Assembly: GCF_016862195.1 (NCBI RefSeq)
Contig: NZ_BOMM01000033.1
Span: 1 to 39,890 of the forward strand
Source: Paractinoplanes ferrugineus
GTDB lineage: Bacteria > Actinomycetota > Actinomycetes > Mycobacteriales > Micromonosporaceae
Direction: 5' to 3'
DNA length: 39,890 nucleotides
How positions within the stretch are numbered: the stretch's first letter is position 1; every line of letters begins with the position of its first letter. The notes under the pieces were generated by a model, which had not been told where the DNA came from, did not search any database, and saw nothing but the letters and a program-made list of their open reading frames with translations. Below are positions 1-7,231 of the stretch, piece by piece. The position numbers and the translations under genes are program-made.

Positions 1-91
1 GAGCCCGGAGCCCGGAGCCCGGAGCCCGGAGCCCGGAGCCCGGAGCCCGGAGCCCGGAGCCCGGAGCCCGGAGCCCGGAGCCCGGAGCCCG
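1..91. repeat. Heptamer tandem repeat (GAGCCCG)x13
   Basis: Thirteen perfect head-to-tail copies of GAGCCCG begin at the first base of the window, so the array may continue to the left. Seven is not a multiple of three, so the array is unlikely to be coding. It stops 8 bases before a parS-like site. Arrays like this vary in copy number by replication slippage; no function can be assigned from sequence. Confidence 0.95.
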
Positions 92-98
92 GCCTGGG

Positions 99-114
99 AG
101 TTTCACGTGAAACA
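99..114. promoter_or_regulatory. parS: parS site 1 (ParB binding)
   Basis: AGTTTCACGTGAAACA matches the 16-bp bacterial parS consensus TGTTTCACGTGAAACA at 15 of 16 positions. ParB loads and spreads from such sites to build the segregation complex near the origin. Three more copies lie within 2 kb. Confidence 0.9.
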
Positions 115-1372
115 GGTCGCCCCGCCTTTGCGACGGCGGACTCCGGTCGCTCTTGCCTCGAGCCGGTGCTGGCGAAGTGGTGAAGAGTCACGGCGTGCGC
201 GGGCGGCCTATCGCGCTGACCGGTGACGCATGGACGAATCTGCCGGTGCCTGAGTAACAGCCCAGGGACCGCGTCGAGGAGCTCAGCCGGCCGGGACAGA
301 ACGTAGAACGTAGAGGCCCTGGATACCGAGTCGAGCCAGCCGCTATAACTCAACCCACTCAGCAGAACGAAACCAGGCAGTGTGGTGATCGCCTGCCGTC
401 GAACACGCCGGCCAAATCCTCTCCCAACCGATCGCCGCTTGAGGGAGCAGGACACCTGTGGAGACCCGCGCCCGTGAGTCGCGAGGACCATCAGACGAAC
501 CTCCGCTGAGGGCGAGCTGACGATGCGCCGCTCCGGGCCGCCCGCCGCATCCGCGGGGGCATTGCCACCTACGCCAGGACGATGACGGCCTCAGAGTCGA
601 TCCGCCGCACAGCCACTCGGCCGATCTCGGAAGCTCAGCCACTTGTCACAGCCAAAGCGAAGCAGACGAGCCACCAGCGGCGCCGCCGGAGGGCAGCGGG
701 GAGCCCGATCCGGACTCGCGCCCGCTCTCGTTCTCAGCCCCGTTCGTGCGGCCGCTCTCGTTTCTCGCCCCACTCGTGCGCTCCATCTCCGTTCCGTCTG
801 TGCTCACCGTCTTGGTCGACTGCGGCGCGGCCAGTGACTGCTTGCTGTCTCGCGGCCGCGGCTTCACGTCAATCTGCATGAGGCGCTTACTTGTGTAGTG
901 ATTCGCCGCCGGCCTAGGACTCGGATCTGCCGGTACCTGTTGAGACCGGGCGGCACCTTCGAAGCGCCGCAGCAGCTGGGCAAAGCAGTGGACATCCTTC
1001 CAGCCGTGCGGAGGAATGTAGGGAGGCCGAATTGCAGCCTGCGATCGACGATTCGCAAGGGCGGCAGAACCCGGAGGAGGATGCGCGGTAGCGGAGGACC
1101 TCAGGGGAGTACTGCGGAGTCACCCAGCCTTCCTCGTGGAATTGAAGGTGGACTCGGTAGTCCGCTGGCGCGTCCGGGCTCGAGCAAGTTGTTCGTGGCC
1201 GGCGACAGGACCTTTCAGCACGGCAGGGCTAGGAACCCTGTCGCCCGTGCCGCCGAGCGGTGGTCTTCGCAGAGCAGCAACCCCATTGCGGACCAGTGGG
1301 GTCGGCCCCTCGGCAAGACCTGCGTCGTCGGCCAGAACCATCGGCCGGGCAGCGGCTCAACCCGACACGGTG

Positions 1373-1388
1373 CGGTTCACGTGAAACG
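1373..1388. promoter_or_regulatory. parS: parS-like site 2 (degenerate)
   Basis: CGGTTCACGTGAAACG keeps the central TTCACGTGAA core of parS but has substitutions in the outer bases, so it is the weakest of the four sites. It lies in the gene-free region on the left. Confidence 0.65.
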
Positions 1389-1434
1389 AGCGGACGGACG
1401 GCAAAGCCGCGACTCAACCCGAGGCCACAGGCAA

Positions 1435-1460
1435 CAAAAACGGCAGGTACGGTCCTGCCG
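1435..1460 (-). terminator. Leftward intrinsic-terminator-like hairpin
   Basis: CGGCAGG at 1441-1447 pairs with CCTGCCG at 1454-1460 around a 6-base loop. Read on the minus strand, the hairpin is followed at once by a run of five T. That is the layout of an intrinsic terminator for leftward transcription. No leftward gene was recognised just to its right, so the transcript it would end is unknown. Confidence 0.4.
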
Positions 1461-1934
1461 CGACAGCTAAGCGGGTACAGCCGGGTTCGATCCGCCACCG
1501 TCCTCCAGGCCCCGCTGCGGCAGCACACGGAACGAACAGCCGCCTCACCGAGGCGGAGGCCCCGCTGCTGACGTCCTCCTACCGATGAGCCTCACGGAGA
1601 GATCCCAGACCTAAGCCTGCATCCATACATCTCAAGAGACCCCGGAGGGATAGCCACCAAGGAGCGGCCGCCACCGGCATCGGAGACAGCAGCCAAACTT
1701 CGCGGCGGATAGAAGCAGGCCACTGCAAGGCCGCCCACCGCCCGACCGCGACGCGGACGATGCGCGCCGACACAGGACATGTAGACGCCTGGCTTCACGG
1801 ACCTGGGACGGCCAAGCGAACGAGTCTCATTCGCGTTCCAAGAGGCGAGACGCGGGCACCACGAAGGACCAGCATTTATAAGTGGCGACCACTATCCACA
1901 CCCTGTGTGTAACCGCTGTTGAGAAACCGGCGGT

Positions 1935-1956
1935 CCTCGTTTCACGTGAAACGAGG
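1935..1956. promoter_or_regulatory. parS: parS site 3 within a 22-bp palindrome
   Basis: The 16-bp core at 1938-1953 (CGTTTCACGTGAAACG) contains the invariant GTTTCACGTGAAAC. The symmetry extends three more bases on each side to give a perfect 22-bp palindrome. This extended dyad is longer than the usual parS. Confidence 0.9.
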
Positions 1957-2014
1957 CCGATGGGCAGGCCCGATCCACGGCTTCATCCACAGGCAGTACA
2001 AGCCTGCGACGTCG

Positions 2015-2030
2015 TGTTTCACGTGAAACG
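2015..2030. promoter_or_regulatory. parS: parS site 4
   Basis: TGTTTCACGTGAAACG matches the parS consensus at 15 of 16 bases. It lies 77 bp (centre to centre) from site 3 and only 8 bp from the first perfect DnaA box, so ParB and DnaA binding here could influence each other. Confidence 0.92.
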
Positions 2031-2038
2031 GGCCAGCC

Positions 2039-2047
2039 TGTGGATAA
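2039..2047 (-). promoter_or_regulatory. DnaA box, perfect
   Basis: TGTGGATAA is the exact complement of the consensus DnaA box TTATCCACA. It is one of two same-orientation boxes 13 bp apart, directly beside parS site 4. Confidence 0.8.
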
Positions 2048-2051
2048 CTTC

Positions 2052-2060
2052 TGTGGATAA
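2052..2060 (-). promoter_or_regulatory. DnaA box, perfect
   Basis: This is the second exact TGTGGATAA, in the same orientation as the box at 2039. It is followed at 2066-2075 by the 10-bp palindrome GGAGTACTCC, whose function is unknown. Confidence 0.8.
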
Positions 2061-2185
2061 CTAGTGGAGTACTCCTCCGCCCACCTACGGTGATGAGCAT
2101 CGACGTTGATCTCGCCGTTACCGGGTCTGCAGACGCGTTATTCCACAGGCAAAAATTGACCCAGGACAGTTGCTCTGGCCTGGGC

Positions 2186-2191
2186 TAAAGT
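2186..2191 (+). promoter_or_regulatory. Candidate -10 element (leaderless start)
   Basis: TAAAGT fits the actinobacterial TANNNT -10 pattern, 6 bases before the GTG of the HIT-like gene. No convincing -35 was found. Confidence 0.35.
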
Positions 2192-2197
2192 CCCCTC

Positions 2198-2938
2198 GTG
2201 CCCGACAACTCCGCGCCGCTGCCTGACTTCACGCGCTGGCCCTCCTTCCCCTTCGAGGGCGACATGCGCGTCAAACCGCTGCTCGCCCCGGTCGAAGTTG
2301 AGCCGCCCCGCAGCGGTGAGGACGCGTCCGAGTGTGTCGCCTGCGGCACCCCCGACGATGCGTACATCTGGATCAGCGAGCGCTGGCGCGTCCGGGCCAT
2401 GGACCGGCCCACCGGCCTTCCCATGGTCCTGATTCTTGAATGCCGTTCACACCTCGACCTCGGCGACCTGCCCAACCTCCTGGCCGCCGAACTCGGCGTC
2501 ATGACGGTCCGCCTCGAGCGCGCGATCCGCTCCCTCGACGGGGTAGCCCGAGTGCACGTCAACCGTTGGGGTGATGGTTCCGCACATCTGCACCTGTGGT
2601 TCCTGGCGCGCCCCTACGGCCGTCTCCAGCTGCGCGGCACATTCCTCTCGCTCTGGGACGACATCCTCCCGGTCATCCCGGAACATCAGTGGCGCGAAAA
2701 CCTGGCCCTGGTCGCCGCCTGGCTTGCCGGCTTCGGCGGCGAGGCGATCGCCGAGCCCGCACACATCCAGTGGGAGTCGCCCTCCACGATCACCTATTCA
2801 CCGACTGCGAACGAAACCGGGAGCCGACCGGCCAACCTCGGCGACATCGAGGCGGCGAACCCCGAACCGAACCAGCCGCCGGCTCCGACCATCGCAGCGG
2901 AGAGCGGCGCGATCGACTCACCAACCCCAAAGGCATAA
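2198..2938 (+). CDS. HIT-like domain protein of unknown function
   Basis: The 246-residue protein has a CVACG motif at residues 46-50 and an HLHLW motif at 130-134. The spacing and surrounding pattern (Cys pair, buried strand, then His-x-His before a conserved Arg-Pro) resemble histidine-triad (HIT) nucleotide-binding proteins. The full HxHxH triad is not complete, so a standard nucleotidyl hydrolase activity is doubtful. Residues after about 180 are Pro/Asn/Glu-rich and probably disordered. The start is GTG with no ribosome-binding site; a TAAAGT hexamer at 2186-2191 ends 6 bases upstream, which suggests a leaderless mRNA. The gene stands alone between the parS region and a convergent operon. 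The family assignment is inferred from pattern, not from a database match. Confidence 0.75.
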   Translation: MPDNSAPLPDFTRWPSFPFEGDMRVKPLLAPVEVEPPRSGEDASECVACGTPDDAYIWISERWRVRAMDRPTGLPMVLILECRSHLDLGDLPNLLAAELGVMTVRLERAIRSLDGVARVHVNRWGDGSAHLHLWFLARPYGRLQLRGTFLSLWDDILPVIPEHQWRENLALVAAWLAGFGGEAIAEPAHIQWESPSTITYSPTANETGSRPANLGDIEAANPEPNQPPAPTIAAESGAIDSPTPKA

Positions 2939-3300
2939 CCGCTAGATGTACGCGGGCGGGCCGCTCCAGCCAAACACTGACCGCCCCCGGCAACTGAGCA
3001 CCGGCATCACTGCAGTGGGGTGCGCTTAGCCGACAGCCGAACCCCCCATCCCCGCGACTCCCTGCCAAGCGCACCCGCACCCACGCCGACACGACCGACA
3101 ACCCGAGCGGGTGCCAGCGTTCACAAGCGCCGAGCCGACGAGGGACCGAGCCAACACGGGCGCCGCCGGAAACCGCACTGCGCAAAGGTGGGGTGCCGGG
3201 AGGCCGGGTGCCGGGAAGGTCGGGCGCCGGGGAAATCCCTCAGGACTCCACCCAAGCGACCACCGAGCGGCCCCCCACGGGGAAGTGGCGGGTAGCGCCG
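2939..3300. other. Convergent intergenic region, nothing recognised
   Basis: This 362-base gap separates the convergent HIT-like and methyltransferase genes. It contains a short imperfect GTGCCGGGAGGCCGG-type direct repeat around 3192-3231. No strong terminator with a T-run was found, and the overlapping open frames do not look like proteins. Confidence 0.6.
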
Positions 3301-4092
3301 TCAGGGTCTAGCGGTCTCGGTGAACGCCAAGAAGTGGGCGCTCGCATTGATCAGGGCGGGGTCCTGTTCGACTAGGCGGGCACAGCGGAGCGCGGCGTCG
3401 ACCAGGGTGTCGAAGGCGGGCAGGCCGGCTACGTCCAGGGACGGCCAGGTGGGGCCTTCGACGCCGTAGACGGTGGGGGTGGGGAAGCCGGCTGACGCGA
3501 TCTCGGACTGGAGCTGGTCGGCGGTGTGGAAGTGCGAGGGCAGGAAACCCACGTGGCCGTCGTAGGAGCCGGTGGACAGGGCGGTCCGCAGCGACGGTTC
3601 CAAGTCTGCGGTCAGGCGGCCGGTGGTGCCCAACTCCAACAGCGACAGATAGCGGCTGATGCCGGCGGCCACCAGGAGGCCGCCTGGGCGGAGCACTCGG
3701 CGGGCTTCGGACAGGGCCTGGGCGCGGTCGGTCGAGCTCGTCAGGTGATAGAGCGGGCCCATCAGCATGACCACGTCGTAGGTTGTGGCGGGCACGTCCA
3801 GGGACCGGGCATCGCCCACCTGCGCGGTCACGCCGGGCAGGTGGCGGGCCGCGGAGACGTGGGTCGGCACCGGGTCGACGACGTGCACCTTGTGACCGTC
3901 GGCGGCGAGCCAGGCGGCGTGGATGCCGGTGGCGCCGCCGACGTCCAGGATTCGCAGGCCCGCGGCGGACGGCAGGTGGCGACGGATCAGCTCTTGGGTT
4001 CGCAGGTATTCGAGCCGGCCGTGGGCGGAGCGCCGCAGTCGAGTGTCCTCGAAGCCGTCGGTGCCGTAGTGGTCGACCAGGTCGTCGCTCAC
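3301..4092 (-). CDS. SAM-dependent class I methyltransferase
   Basis: 263 residues. Motif I of class I methyltransferases (LDVGGATG, residues 49-56) is followed by an acidic strand end (VVDP, 71-74), a GDAR motif (93-96) and a post-motif with GPLYHL (112-117), as in the Methyltransf_11 family. The substrate cannot be read from sequence. The gene begins with GTG 6 bp after the stop of the D-Ala-D-Ala-ligase-like gene, so it is the third gene of a leftward operon with the aminotransferase and ligase. That linkage suggests it modifies an amino acid or peptide made by the other two, but this is inference. Confidence 0.88.
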   Translation of the reverse strand: MSDDLVDHYGTDGFEDTRLRRSAHGRLEYLRTQELIRRHLPSAAGLRILDVGGATGIHAAWLAADGHKVHVVDPVPTHVSAARHLPGVTAQVGDARSLDVPATTYDVVMLMGPLYHLTSSTDRAQALSEARRVLRPGGLLVAAGISRYLSLLELGTTGRLTADLEPSLRTALSTGSYDGHVGFLPSHFHTADQLQSEIASAGFPTPTVYGVEGPTWPSLDVAGLPAFDTLVDAALRCARLVEQDPALINASAHFLAFTETARP

Positions 4093-4098
4093 CGGGAT

Positions 4099-5067
4099 CT
4101 AGGCCCTGGCCATGGCTCGGCTCACCAGGGTCGCCAGGATCTTCCCGAGGTCGAGTCCGGCGGCCTGGACGGCCAACGGCAGCAGCGACGTCTCGGTCAT
4201 GCCGGGGGACACGTTGATGCCGAGCACCTGGGGGGAACCGTCGTCGGCGACGATCAGGTCGACTCGGGACAGGTCGCGCAGGCCGAGGGCCTTGTGCGCG
4301 GCCAGGGCGGTCTCGGAGACGCGGGCGGCCGTCTCGGCGTCGAGGCGGGCCGGCGTGTGCCACGTGGTGAGGCCGGCGGTGTAGCGGGCGGCGTAGTCGT
4401 AGACACCGTCCCGAGGGACGATCTCCACGATCGGCAGTGCCTCGGGACCGTGGCCGAGGTCGACGATGGAGACCGCCACATCCTTGCCGGGCACGAACTT
4501 CTCGACGAGCGCGGTCGAGTCGTACGCGAAGCAGCCGACCATCGCCGGCGGCAGGTCGGTCTCGTCCCGGACCACCGCGGCGCCCAGGCCGGAGCCGCCC
4601 TGGGCGGGCTTGACCATGAGGGGCAGGCCGAGCCGGTCGACGATGCGGTCGAGCACCGCCACCGCGCCCAGTTCGGAGAAACGGTCGTGGGGCAGCGCCA
4701 CCCAGTCGGGGGTGGGAATGCCGGCTTCGCGAAGCATCGACTTCGCCGACGGCTTGTCCCAGGCCAGGCGGGACGCGCGGGCGTCACAACCGACGTACGG
4801 AATGCCGCACAGGTCGAGGACGCCGCGCAACGAGCCGTCCTCGCCGGTGGCGCCGTGCAGGGCGATGATCACCGCGTCGGGCGGGTCTTCCTGCAGGGCG
4901 GGTAGCAGGGAGACGTCGGCGTCACGCATCTCGGCGTGGACGCCCACCGCCTTCAGCGCGTCCATCACGCGGCGGCCGGAACGCAGCGACACGTCGCGTT
5001 CGTAGGAGAGGCCGCCGGCCAGAACCATTACTCGCACATCGTCACCACTAGCCATGGGAAGGATCAT
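4099..5067 (-). CDS. D-alanine--D-alanine ligase-like ATP-grasp enzyme
   Basis: 322 residues, short for an actinobacterial Ddl but close to E. coli DdlB. The N-terminal signature GGLSYERDVSL (18-28) contains the substrate-binding Glu23. HGATGEDGSL and IPYVGCD follow, and the glycine-rich ATP loop KPAQGGSGLG is intact. Near the C terminus, RVDLIV supplies Arg268 and Asp270. The magnesium site is altered: the usual Glu-x-Asn of family members is Gly283-Ile-Asn285 (Gly codon at 4219-4221), so one of three metal ligands is missing. The ATG at 5067 was chosen because it overlaps the aminotransferase stop as ATGA, implying translational coupling; an ATG at 5055 is the alternative. It may be a peptide or amino-acid ligase other than the essential Ddl, or a weakened paralogue. 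Confidence 0.88.
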   Translation of the reverse strand: MILPMASGDDVRVMVLAGGLSYERDVSLRSGRRVMDALKAVGVHAEMRDADVSLLPALQEDPPDAVIIALHGATGEDGSLRGVLDLCGIPYVGCDARASRLAWDKPSAKSMLREAGIPTPDWVALPHDRFSELGAVAVLDRIVDRLGLPLMVKPAQGGSGLGAAVVRDETDLPPAMVGCFAYDSTALVEKFVPGKDVAVSIVDLGHGPEALPIVEIVPRDGVYDYAARYTAGLTTWHTPARLDAETAARVSETALAAHKALGLRDLSRVDLIVADDGSPQVLGINVSPGMTETSLLPLAVQAAGLDLGKILATLVSRAMARA

Positions 5068-6374
5068 GCCAAGTCGGGGCCGGGGGCATCGGCGGCGGCC
5101 GTGCCACGACGACGGTGGTGGGGCTGGCTCGCGGCGGCACCGAAGACGGCCCGCATGGCGAGCTCCTGCTCCATGACACCGGCCAGCCGGCGAACGCCCT
5201 CGCGAAGCCGCTCCGGTGAGGAGAAGGAGAAATTGAGCCGCATGTTGCCGGTGCCGGTGCCGTCCGCGTAGAAGCCGGTGCCGGGCACGTAGGCGACCCG
5301 CGCCGCGATGGCCCGGGGCATCATCGCCTTGGAGTCGAGGCCCTCGGGGAGGGTCGCCCAGACGAACAGTCCCCCGGTGGGGTGGGTCCAGCTGGTGCCG
5401 GCGGGCATCCGATCGTGCAGGGCGCCGAGCAGGGCGTCGCGCCGCTCCCGGTAGATCTCGCGGTAGGACTTCACCTGCTCGCGCCACGGCATGTTGGTCA
5501 GGTATTGCGTGACGGCGGCCTGAGCGAACGCACTCGGGCACAACACGTTGGCCTCGCTCATCATGACGAGTTTCTCCCGCACGGCGTGCGGGGCGAGGAT
5601 CCAGCCGACGCGCAGCCCGGGGGCGAAGGTCTTGGAGAAGGTGCTGACGTAGAAGACACCCTCCCGGCGGCGGGCCCGGAGCGGAAGCGGGGCGTCGCCC
5701 TCGAAGGACAACATTCCGTACGGATCGTCCTCGACCACCAGCAGGCCGGCCCGCTCGCAGATGTCGAGCACCCGCTCGCGCCGCTCCTCCGAGAGGGTGA
5801 CACCGGCCGGGTTCTGGAAGGTCGGGATCGTGTAGAGGAACTTGGCCCGGCGACCGGACCGGGCGATCGTCGCGATCGCCTCCTCGAGGGCCTCGGGGAT
5901 GAGGCCGTCCTCGTCCATCGGCACGTGATGCACCTGGGCCTGGGCGGCCTGGAAGACACCGAGCGCGCCGACATAGCTCGGACCCTCGGCGAGCACCACG
6001 TCGCCCGGGTCGAGGAAGAGGCGGGCCAGGAGGTCGATGGCCTGCTGGCCGCCGACGGTGACCACGACGTCGTCGGGGGACGCGCCGTTGATGCCGGAGA
6101 GCGCCATCACCTCGCAGATGCGCTCGCGCAGCTCGACGGTGCCCTGACCGATGCCGTATTGAAGGCTCACCGCGCCGTGCTCGGAACCGAGGCGGCCGAG
6201 CATCTCGCCGACCGCGTCGAGCGGGAGGGCCGCGATGTAGGGGGAGCCGCCGGCGAGCGACACCACCTCGGGACGACTTGCGACGGCGAAGAGTGCTCGA
6301 ATCTCCGAGGTGGTCATCCCGCGCACGCGACGTGCATAGACGTCGGTGTAGTCGTCCTGGGTAGTGCCGGTCAT
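5064..6374 (-). CDS. PLP-dependent aminotransferase, class I/II (LysN/ValC type)
   Basis: 436 residues. It has the fold-type I signatures of the 2-aminoadipate/valine aminotransferase group: an N-terminal AGGSP motif (41-45), VTVGGQQAIDLL, PTFQNPAG (184-191), EDDPYG (215-220) and the pyridoxal-phosphate lysine in STFSKTFAPG (Lys248). It has no helix-turn-helix domain, so it is not a MocR regulator. A strong AGGAG precedes the ATG. It is the first gene of the aminotransferase / Ddl-like / methyltransferase operon. A candidate -10 (TACGAT on the minus strand) lies at 6407-6412 with a DnaA box upstream of it. Amino-donor specificity cannot be predicted. Confidence 0.93.
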   Translation of the reverse strand: MTGTTQDDYTDVYARRVRGMTTSEIRALFAVASRPEVVSLAGGSPYIAALPLDAVGEMLGRLGSEHGAVSLQYGIGQGTVELRERICEVMALSGINGASPDDVVVTVGGQQAIDLLARLFLDPGDVVLAEGPSYVGALGVFQAAQAQVHHVPMDEDGLIPEALEEAIATIARSGRRAKFLYTIPTFQNPAGVTLSEERRERVLDICERAGLLVVEDDPYGMLSFEGDAPLPLRARRREGVFYVSTFSKTFAPGLRVGWILAPHAVREKLVMMSEANVLCPSAFAQAAVTQYLTNMPWREQVKSYREIYRERRDALLGALHDRMPAGTSWTHPTGGLFVWATLPEGLDSKAMMPRAIAARVAYVPGTGFYADGTGTGNMRLNFSFSSPERLREGVRRLAGVMEQELAMRAVFGAAASQPHHRRRGTAAADAPGPDLA

Positions 6375-6406
6375 GCGGCCCTCCTAGCCAAGTCGGAAGT
6401 AGGTCG

Positions 6407-6412
6407 ATCGTA
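6407..6412 (-). promoter_or_regulatory. Candidate -10 of the aminotransferase operon
   Basis: TACGAT read leftward fits TANNNT and sits 32 bp before the aminotransferase ATG. A good -35 is not evident. Confidence 0.3.
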
Positions 6413-6439
6413 GTCCGGCGGCTCGATGTGGGCCGCCGG

Positions 6440-6448
6440 TTATCCACA
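6440..6448 (+). promoter_or_regulatory. Isolated perfect DnaA box
   Basis: An exact TTATCCACA in the divergent gap between the aminotransferase operon and the GNAT gene, about 4.4 kb from the paired boxes at 2039-2060. Its position just upstream of the candidate aminotransferase promoter would allow DnaA to affect transcription. Confidence 0.6.
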
Positions 6449-6556
6449 GGGTGGATTCGCGTCCCGAGTCCGCGCGTGGATTTCGCGGCGTAGGATCCTC
6501 CGGGGGGCGAGGGCTAGGCACTAGACAGGACCGTCGCCCGGACTAAGGGGGATTTC

Positions 6557-7231
6557 GTGTCGCGTCGCCTGGTCAGCCTCACGCTGGACACCCTTGAGGA
6601 CCTCCCTCGTCCCTGCCGCCAATGCGTGTTCTGGGAGCTTGATCCAGTCTCGGCCGAGCGCGCGTGCGCCTCCGGTGATCCCGGCCTGGAGAAGGAAGCG
6701 TGGGTCTCGCAGACCCTGCTGGAGTGGGGTTCCTGCGGCAAGCTGGCCTACGTCGACGGCATGCCGGCGGGCTTCGTGATGTACGCCCCGCCGGCCTACG
6801 TCCCCCGTTCGATGGCTTTCCCGACCTCACCGGTCAGCGCCGACGCCGCCCTGTTGATGACCGCGCACGTGGTCGCCGCGTTCGCCGGCGGTGGCCTGGG
6901 CCGCATGCTGGTGCAGGGGGTGGCCCGCGACCTGACCAAGCGCGGCGTGAAGGCGATCGAGGCGTTCGGCGACGCGAAGTTCGGCGAGGCCGACGAGGAG
7001 CAGGCGCCCGGCTGTGTCGCGCCTGTCGACTTCTTCCTCTCGGTGGGCTTCAAGACCGTTCGCCCGCATCCGCGCTACCCGCGGCTGCGCCTCGAACTGC
7101 GCACGGCTCTGTCGTGGAAGTCCGACGTCGAGTACGCGCTGGAGAAGCTCCTCGGCTCGATGAGCCCGGAGACGTTGCTGCGGCCGGTGCGCCCGGCCAC
7201 CGCGACGCGCTCCGTGGAGAACCGGGCCTAA
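6557..7231 (+). CDS. GNAT-family N-acetyltransferase
   Basis: 224 residues. The central GGGLGRMLVQGVARDL segment fits the acetyl-CoA pyrophosphate-binding motif (Q/RxxGxG/A) of GNAT enzymes, preceded by the strand GMPAGFVMYAPP. Near the N terminus is a Cys-x-x-Cys (CRQC). The GTG start follows an AGGGGGA ribosome-binding site 4 bases upstream. Its position, opposite in strand to the CwlM-type amidase and towards parB, corresponds to the small gene between cwlM and parB in mycobacteria. Its stop overlaps the stop of the convergent amidase gene. The acceptor substrate is unknown. Confidence 0.85.
   Translation: MSRRLVSLTLDTLEDLPRPCRQCVFWELDPVSAERACASGDPGLEKEAWVSQTLLEWGSCGKLAYVDGMPAGFVMYAPPAYVPRSMAFPTSPVSADAALLMTAHVVAAFAGGGLGRMLVQGVARDLTKRGVKAIEAFGDAKFGEADEEQAPGCVAPVDFFLSVGFKTVRPHPRYPRLRLELRTALSWKSDVEYALEKLLGSMSPETLLRPVRPATATRSVENRA

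Larger units (their letters stand above)
92..2197. other. Gene-poor origin-proximal segregation region
   Basis: About 2.1 kb without a convincing gene. Open frames exist, but they are Arg/Ser/Pro-rich, overlap on both strands, lack ribosome-binding sites and show no recognisable domain. What it holds is four parS-like sites (near 99, 1373, 1938 and 2015), two perfect DnaA boxes plus near-matches at 1892-1900 and 1983-1991, a leftward terminator-like hairpin at 1435-1460, and an imperfect 30-bp tandem duplication around 721-780. By comparison with other actinobacteria, the genes to the right are those that follow parB, so this is inferred to be the parB-distal spacer of the origin domain. Whether it includes part of oriC cannot be settled without the dnaA side. 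Confidence 0.75.

Noticed and set aside
721..780. Imperfect 30-bp direct duplication
   Set aside because: Only two diverged copies, no associated gene or symmetry; noted in the regional entry but not treated as a feature.
898..1470. 190-codon open frame on the plus strand
   Set aside because: Arg/Gly/Ser-rich translation, no ribosome-binding site, competing frames on both strands, and a parS-like site inside; looks like chance openness in high-GC DNA.
1440..1510. T-arm-like GGTTCGATCC, possible tRNA or tmRNA end
   Set aside because: The flanking bases give a mismatched T-stem, and no D-arm, anticodon arm or acceptor stem can be formed.
2125..2134. GTCTGCAGAC palindrome near the HIT-like gene
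   Set aside because: A single short palindrome with no extension or second copy; expected by chance.
5068..6447. Long open frame continuing the Ddl-like frame through the aminotransferase, suggesting a 782-residue fusion
   Set aside because: The upstream part is an out-of-frame reading of the aminotransferase and is Arg/Pro-rich; the ATGA overlap gives a normal start.
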